Assembly: GCA_965220185.1 (NCBI GenBank)
Contig: OZ244807.1
Span: 806,001-870,000 of the forward strand
Source: Azotimanducus sp965220185
GTDB lineage: Bacteria; Pseudomonadota; Gammaproteobacteria; Pseudomonadales; Azotimanducaceae
DNA: 64,000 nt
Direction of reading: 5' to 3'
Shown here piece by piece: positions 61,301 through 64,000 of the stretch. The notes below the pieces were generated by a model. The model saw only the letters and a list, made by a program, of their open reading frames with translations, was not told the origin of the DNA and ran no database searches. The translations under genes and the position numbers were made by a program. The stretch's first letter is position 1. Each line of letters opens with the position of its first letter.

Positions 61301-63915
61301 AACGGGTGATGCTCCAGGTCGTTGTCCTCGTCCGTGACCGTGAACGTCGCCACCCTGCGATTGCCGGAGTTCTCCACGTAGTCCACATTGGACGTCACCC
61401 GGATCTCGGGTTCTTCGTTGTCCTCGGTGAAGTTGGTGCCCGGATCGGAAAAGCCGATGGCCAGCTTGAAGCTTGTCTCGGCGGTGCCGCCTTTCCCGTC
61501 GCTGGCCGTGACGGTGAGCGTGTGCACGCCGCGCACGGGCACCCCGCCCTTGGTGTTGGTGATCTGGCCGGTGCGCTGATTGATCTCCAGGAACGACGGG
61601 CCTTCGAGCGTGTAGGTCAGCGTGTCGCCGTCCGGATCGGTGAAGGCGGCGTCGGCGCCGTCCGTGTCCAGGCCGAACGTGAGCCATCCGCCCTTCTCGA
61701 TTTCATCGGACTCGAGGTCGTCCTCGGTCGTCACCCACCAGTTGCCGATGGGAGGATTGGCCTTGGGCGCGTCGTTCTTGTCGGCGATGACGACCGTGAC
61801 GACCTTGTGCGCGACGCTGCCCGTGAACTTGTCGCCCTTGGCGTTGGTTTTGCCGCCCATGTCCACCGCCCGGATGATCACGTCAACAGCGCCGCCTTCT
61901 TCTTCCTTGTCCAGCGACATCCCTGCCTTGAGCAACAGCCTGCCGTCCTTGGCCTCGAAGCGTTCGTCCTCTTCAGCATCTGGTTTTGCGGGGTCCTCTC
62001 CCATTTTCAGGATGTCGATCTTGTGCATGCCGTTGGGGTGCTTGGGATCGTCCGGGTCGGTGACGCGGATCCCGCCGAGCACAACGCCCGAGTCGTCGTT
62101 CTCGTCCACGTCGGCCTCCACGGTCACCTTGCCGTCGCCGTCGAGGAGGTCGACGGCGGTGATGTCGTCGTTGCCGTCGTCGATGACGACCTTGACGGAG
62201 GCTTCGGCCTTTGCCCCGTCGGTGTCGGTGGCGGTGATGGTGACTGTGTACGAGTCTGCGGTGCCCGCGGGCGGTTCGCCCGTGAAGAGCGCGTCGATGG
62301 TGCGGCTGCCGTCCTCGGCGGTGCCGGACTGGAAGGCGACCTGCAGCCATGAGGGGCCGCCGCTGGCGGCGTAGTCGAGCCGGTCGCCGTCGGCGTCCGA
62401 AAAGACCCCTGTGAGGCTTATGCTCACGCCCTTGTCGTTGCCGAGGGCCTCGCCGGCCTCACCGGTGACCGGCGGGAGCTCGCCGGAGGCTGTCGGCGCG
62501 TCGTTGGCGTTGAGGATGGTCACGGTCGCGCTCGCCGTCGCGGTCGCGTCGCCGGAGTCGGTCACGGTCGCGACGATGGGGATCGACTTGACCTCCTCGT
62601 AGTCGACCTCGTCCTTCAGGAACACTTGGAGGCTCCCGGAGTCCCCCCTCACCTCGAAGCGGGGGTCGTCGATGGTGATGTCGTCCGCGCCGATCTCGCC
62701 GTCCTCGTCGTCGTCCGCGTCGATCTCGTAGACCGCGCCCGTGGCGTTCTCGCTGATCTCGCCCGTGGCCTCCGTGCTCTTCCGCAGCTCGATGGTCGGG
62801 GCGTCATTGACGCCCTCGACCGTGATCACGGCCTCGACCTCGCCGGTCAGCTCGCCGCCGTCCGTCACCGTCAGCTTCACGGTCACCGTGCCGCCGCCCT
62901 CGCCGTCCGCGTCAAGCCCTTCGTTGAGCATCAGCCAGATGCCCCCGAGGCTGTCCGTCATGAGGCCGAACCGGTCGTCATCCACCTTGATGTGCTCCGA
63001 GGTCAGCATCTCCCCGTCCGGGTCGCTCACCTTCACTTCGCCCACCGGCACCGGCTCGAACTCGCCGCCGCCCGCGTGCTCCGTCACGGTGGACTTCGCG
63101 GGGGCACCGTCCGGCGTCTCCGCGTCGCCGTCGAACATGATCGTCGGCGCCTCGTTGACGTTGGTGACGGTGATCTCGACGGGCTTCGCCTCGGAGACAA
63201 GGCCGTCCCCGTCGGTCGCGGTCAGCATGATGGTGAGCTTGCCGTCCACGACCTTCTCGCCCTCGTAGTCGATGCCGGCGCCGGCCTTGTACTTGAGAAC
63301 CGCCGTGTCGCCGAGCGTCTCGATCTCGAAGTGGGGGTCGTCGACGCTGAAGGTGACCTTGCCGCCTTCCGGGTCGCTCGACGACAGCGTGCCGATGTTG
63401 CCGCCGGCTTCGTCGTTCTCCGCGACCGTCAGCGCGCCGTCCGCCGCGTCCAGCGCCGGCGCCGAAGGCGCCTCGTTGACGTCCTCGACGGTGACGGTGA
63501 CGGTGGTGGAAGCGGAGCCGCCGTTGCCGTCGGTGACGGTGAGCTTGAGGTCGATGGTCGGATCGCCATCCGCGTTCTCAGCCTCGAAGTCGAGCGTCAC
63601 GCCGGGCTTGAGGGTGAGCCAGGGGCGCGGGTCGTCGGCGGGATAGTCGATGACCTGGAAGCGGTCGTCGTCGACTGTGACGTTTGCGGCGGCCGGCTCG
63701 TCGCTGGCGTCGATGTCGTCGAGGGTGATCAGGCCGAGGACATGGCCGGCGGCGCCGGGAACGGCGTCTTCGGAGTTCTCGGGCACCGTGAGGTTGGCGA
63801 CAATACCGGCGTGGGTGGAGTCAGAATCGCCGCCGCCTGCAACCTCGATGGTGGGGTCGTCGTTGACGCCGGTGATGGTGATCTTGATTGTGGCTGTGGC
63901 GGCGTCTACAGTCAG
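58333..63915 (-). pseudogene. Giant cadherin-like repeat protein, 5' end missing
   Basis: An open frame of about 1860 residues made of repeated beta-sandwich modules ending in strings such as VTVEDVNEAPS, VTNVNEAPT and VEGVNDAPT, the cadherin-like/VCBS-type pattern, with many Asp/Glu residues likely to bind Ca2+. It ends in an acidic tail. The frame is open up to a TAG at 63916-63918 and opens in the middle of a module (VDAATATIKITITGVNDDP). The first possible start codon is a GTG at 63786, which gives no signal peptide. The natural gene therefore probably lost its 5' end through rearrangement. Codon use is more GC-rich than the neighbouring genes. Surface adhesion was the likely role of the intact protein. 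Confidence 0.75.
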
Positions 63916-63918
63916 CTA

Positions 63919-64000
63919 TTGCACATGTTGTTGATATATCGCCCTAATTCCACGCCCCGCCAAGGACGAAACTAGGCCGTTGTAACATTCGTTGTATCGA
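63919..64000. other. No feature seen at right edge
   Basis: After the TAG that closes the upstream side of the cadherin-like frame, the last 82 bp show no coding continuation of that protein and no repeat I recognise. The boundary at about 63916 looks like a rearrangement point. Confidence 0.4.

Noticed and set aside
62626..63975. Long plus-strand open frames (e.g. 449 residues here, also at 60262-61242) opposite the cadherin-like gene
   Set aside because: They mirror the GC-rich, repeat-encoding minus strand, have low-complexity Arg/Val/Gly composition and no family character. The minus-strand frame has clear cadherin-like modules.

Overview
The window looks like chromosomal DNA of a moderately GC-rich gammaproteobacterium. 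The best evidence is the housekeeping block smc - zipA - ligA - dinG (about 42.0-50.4 kb): ZipA is a gammaproteobacterial division protein and this linkage is typical of that class. An initiator tRNA-fMet gene follows it. The organism appears to degrade steroids or sterols. Large surface or secreted repeat proteins, several toxin-antitoxin pairs and restriction genes would fit a host-associated or particle-associated lifestyle, but that is inference.

Layout. (1) 0-12.3 kb: catabolic genes. These are a TonB-dependent receptor (running off the left edge), an old-yellow-enzyme-like reductase, several SDRs, a paired acyl-CoA dehydrogenase, and an operon of an acyl-CoA ligase, an amidohydrolase-fold protein and a KshA-like Rieske oxygenase. 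A VapBC-type pair lies between them. (2) 12.3-23.8 kb: a defence-like island. It holds an AAA ATPase with a DUF4143-type nuclease fold, a type ISP restriction-modification gene interrupted in frame by an 18-G tract (phase variation candidate), a ParDE-like pair, and a two-gene operon of a DUF4143 ATPase plus a 1369-residue NACHT/STAND-like NTPase ending in a PD-(D/E)XK-like domain. (3) 24.0-28.6 kb: an operon on the minus strand (FadD3-like ligase, [2Fe-2S] ferredoxin, alpha/beta hydrolase, VOC protein), divergent from two overlapping Lrp/AsnC regulators. (4) 28.7-30.0 kb: an Rpn-family gene split by a 153-bp element made almost entirely of five hairpins. (5) 30.0-41.4 kb: the steroid ring-degradation core, a nearly gapless plus-strand operon with hsaA-, hsaD-, hsaG-, hsaF-, hsaC-, ipdA-, ipdB-, ipdC- and echA20-like genes, two SDRs and a MaoC hydratase. 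(6) 41.4-42.0 kb: a second RelE/ParE-type pair. (7) 42-51 kb: housekeeping genes and the tRNA. (8) 51-64 kb: a 1613-residue CARDB-repeat secreted protein, a patch of decayed ATPase fragments holding a second copy of the hairpin element family, and a giant cadherin-like gene whose 5' end is missing.

How the genes fit together: the KshA-like oxygenase would open steroid ring B. HsaA, HsaC and HsaD would hydroxylate and cleave ring A, and HsaF and HsaG would turn the small fragment into pyruvate and an acyl-CoA. The FadD3-like ligase would load the C/D-ring remnant onto CoA, and EchA20, IpdAB, IpdC, the SDRs and the MaoC/ACAD enzymes would open rings C and D and beta-oxidise the rest. I did not find the KshA reductase, the HsaA flavin reductase or the HsaE hydratase, so they must be encoded elsewhere or replaced. 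The ferredoxin at 25.6 kb is a candidate electron donor.

The signals I rate most unusual are the G18 tract in the type ISP enzyme, the hairpin element family with YTA duplications whose conceptual removal restores the interrupted reading frame, and the NACHT-nuclease operon with a promoter predicted to give a leaderless transcript, overlapped by a near-perfect inverted repeat.
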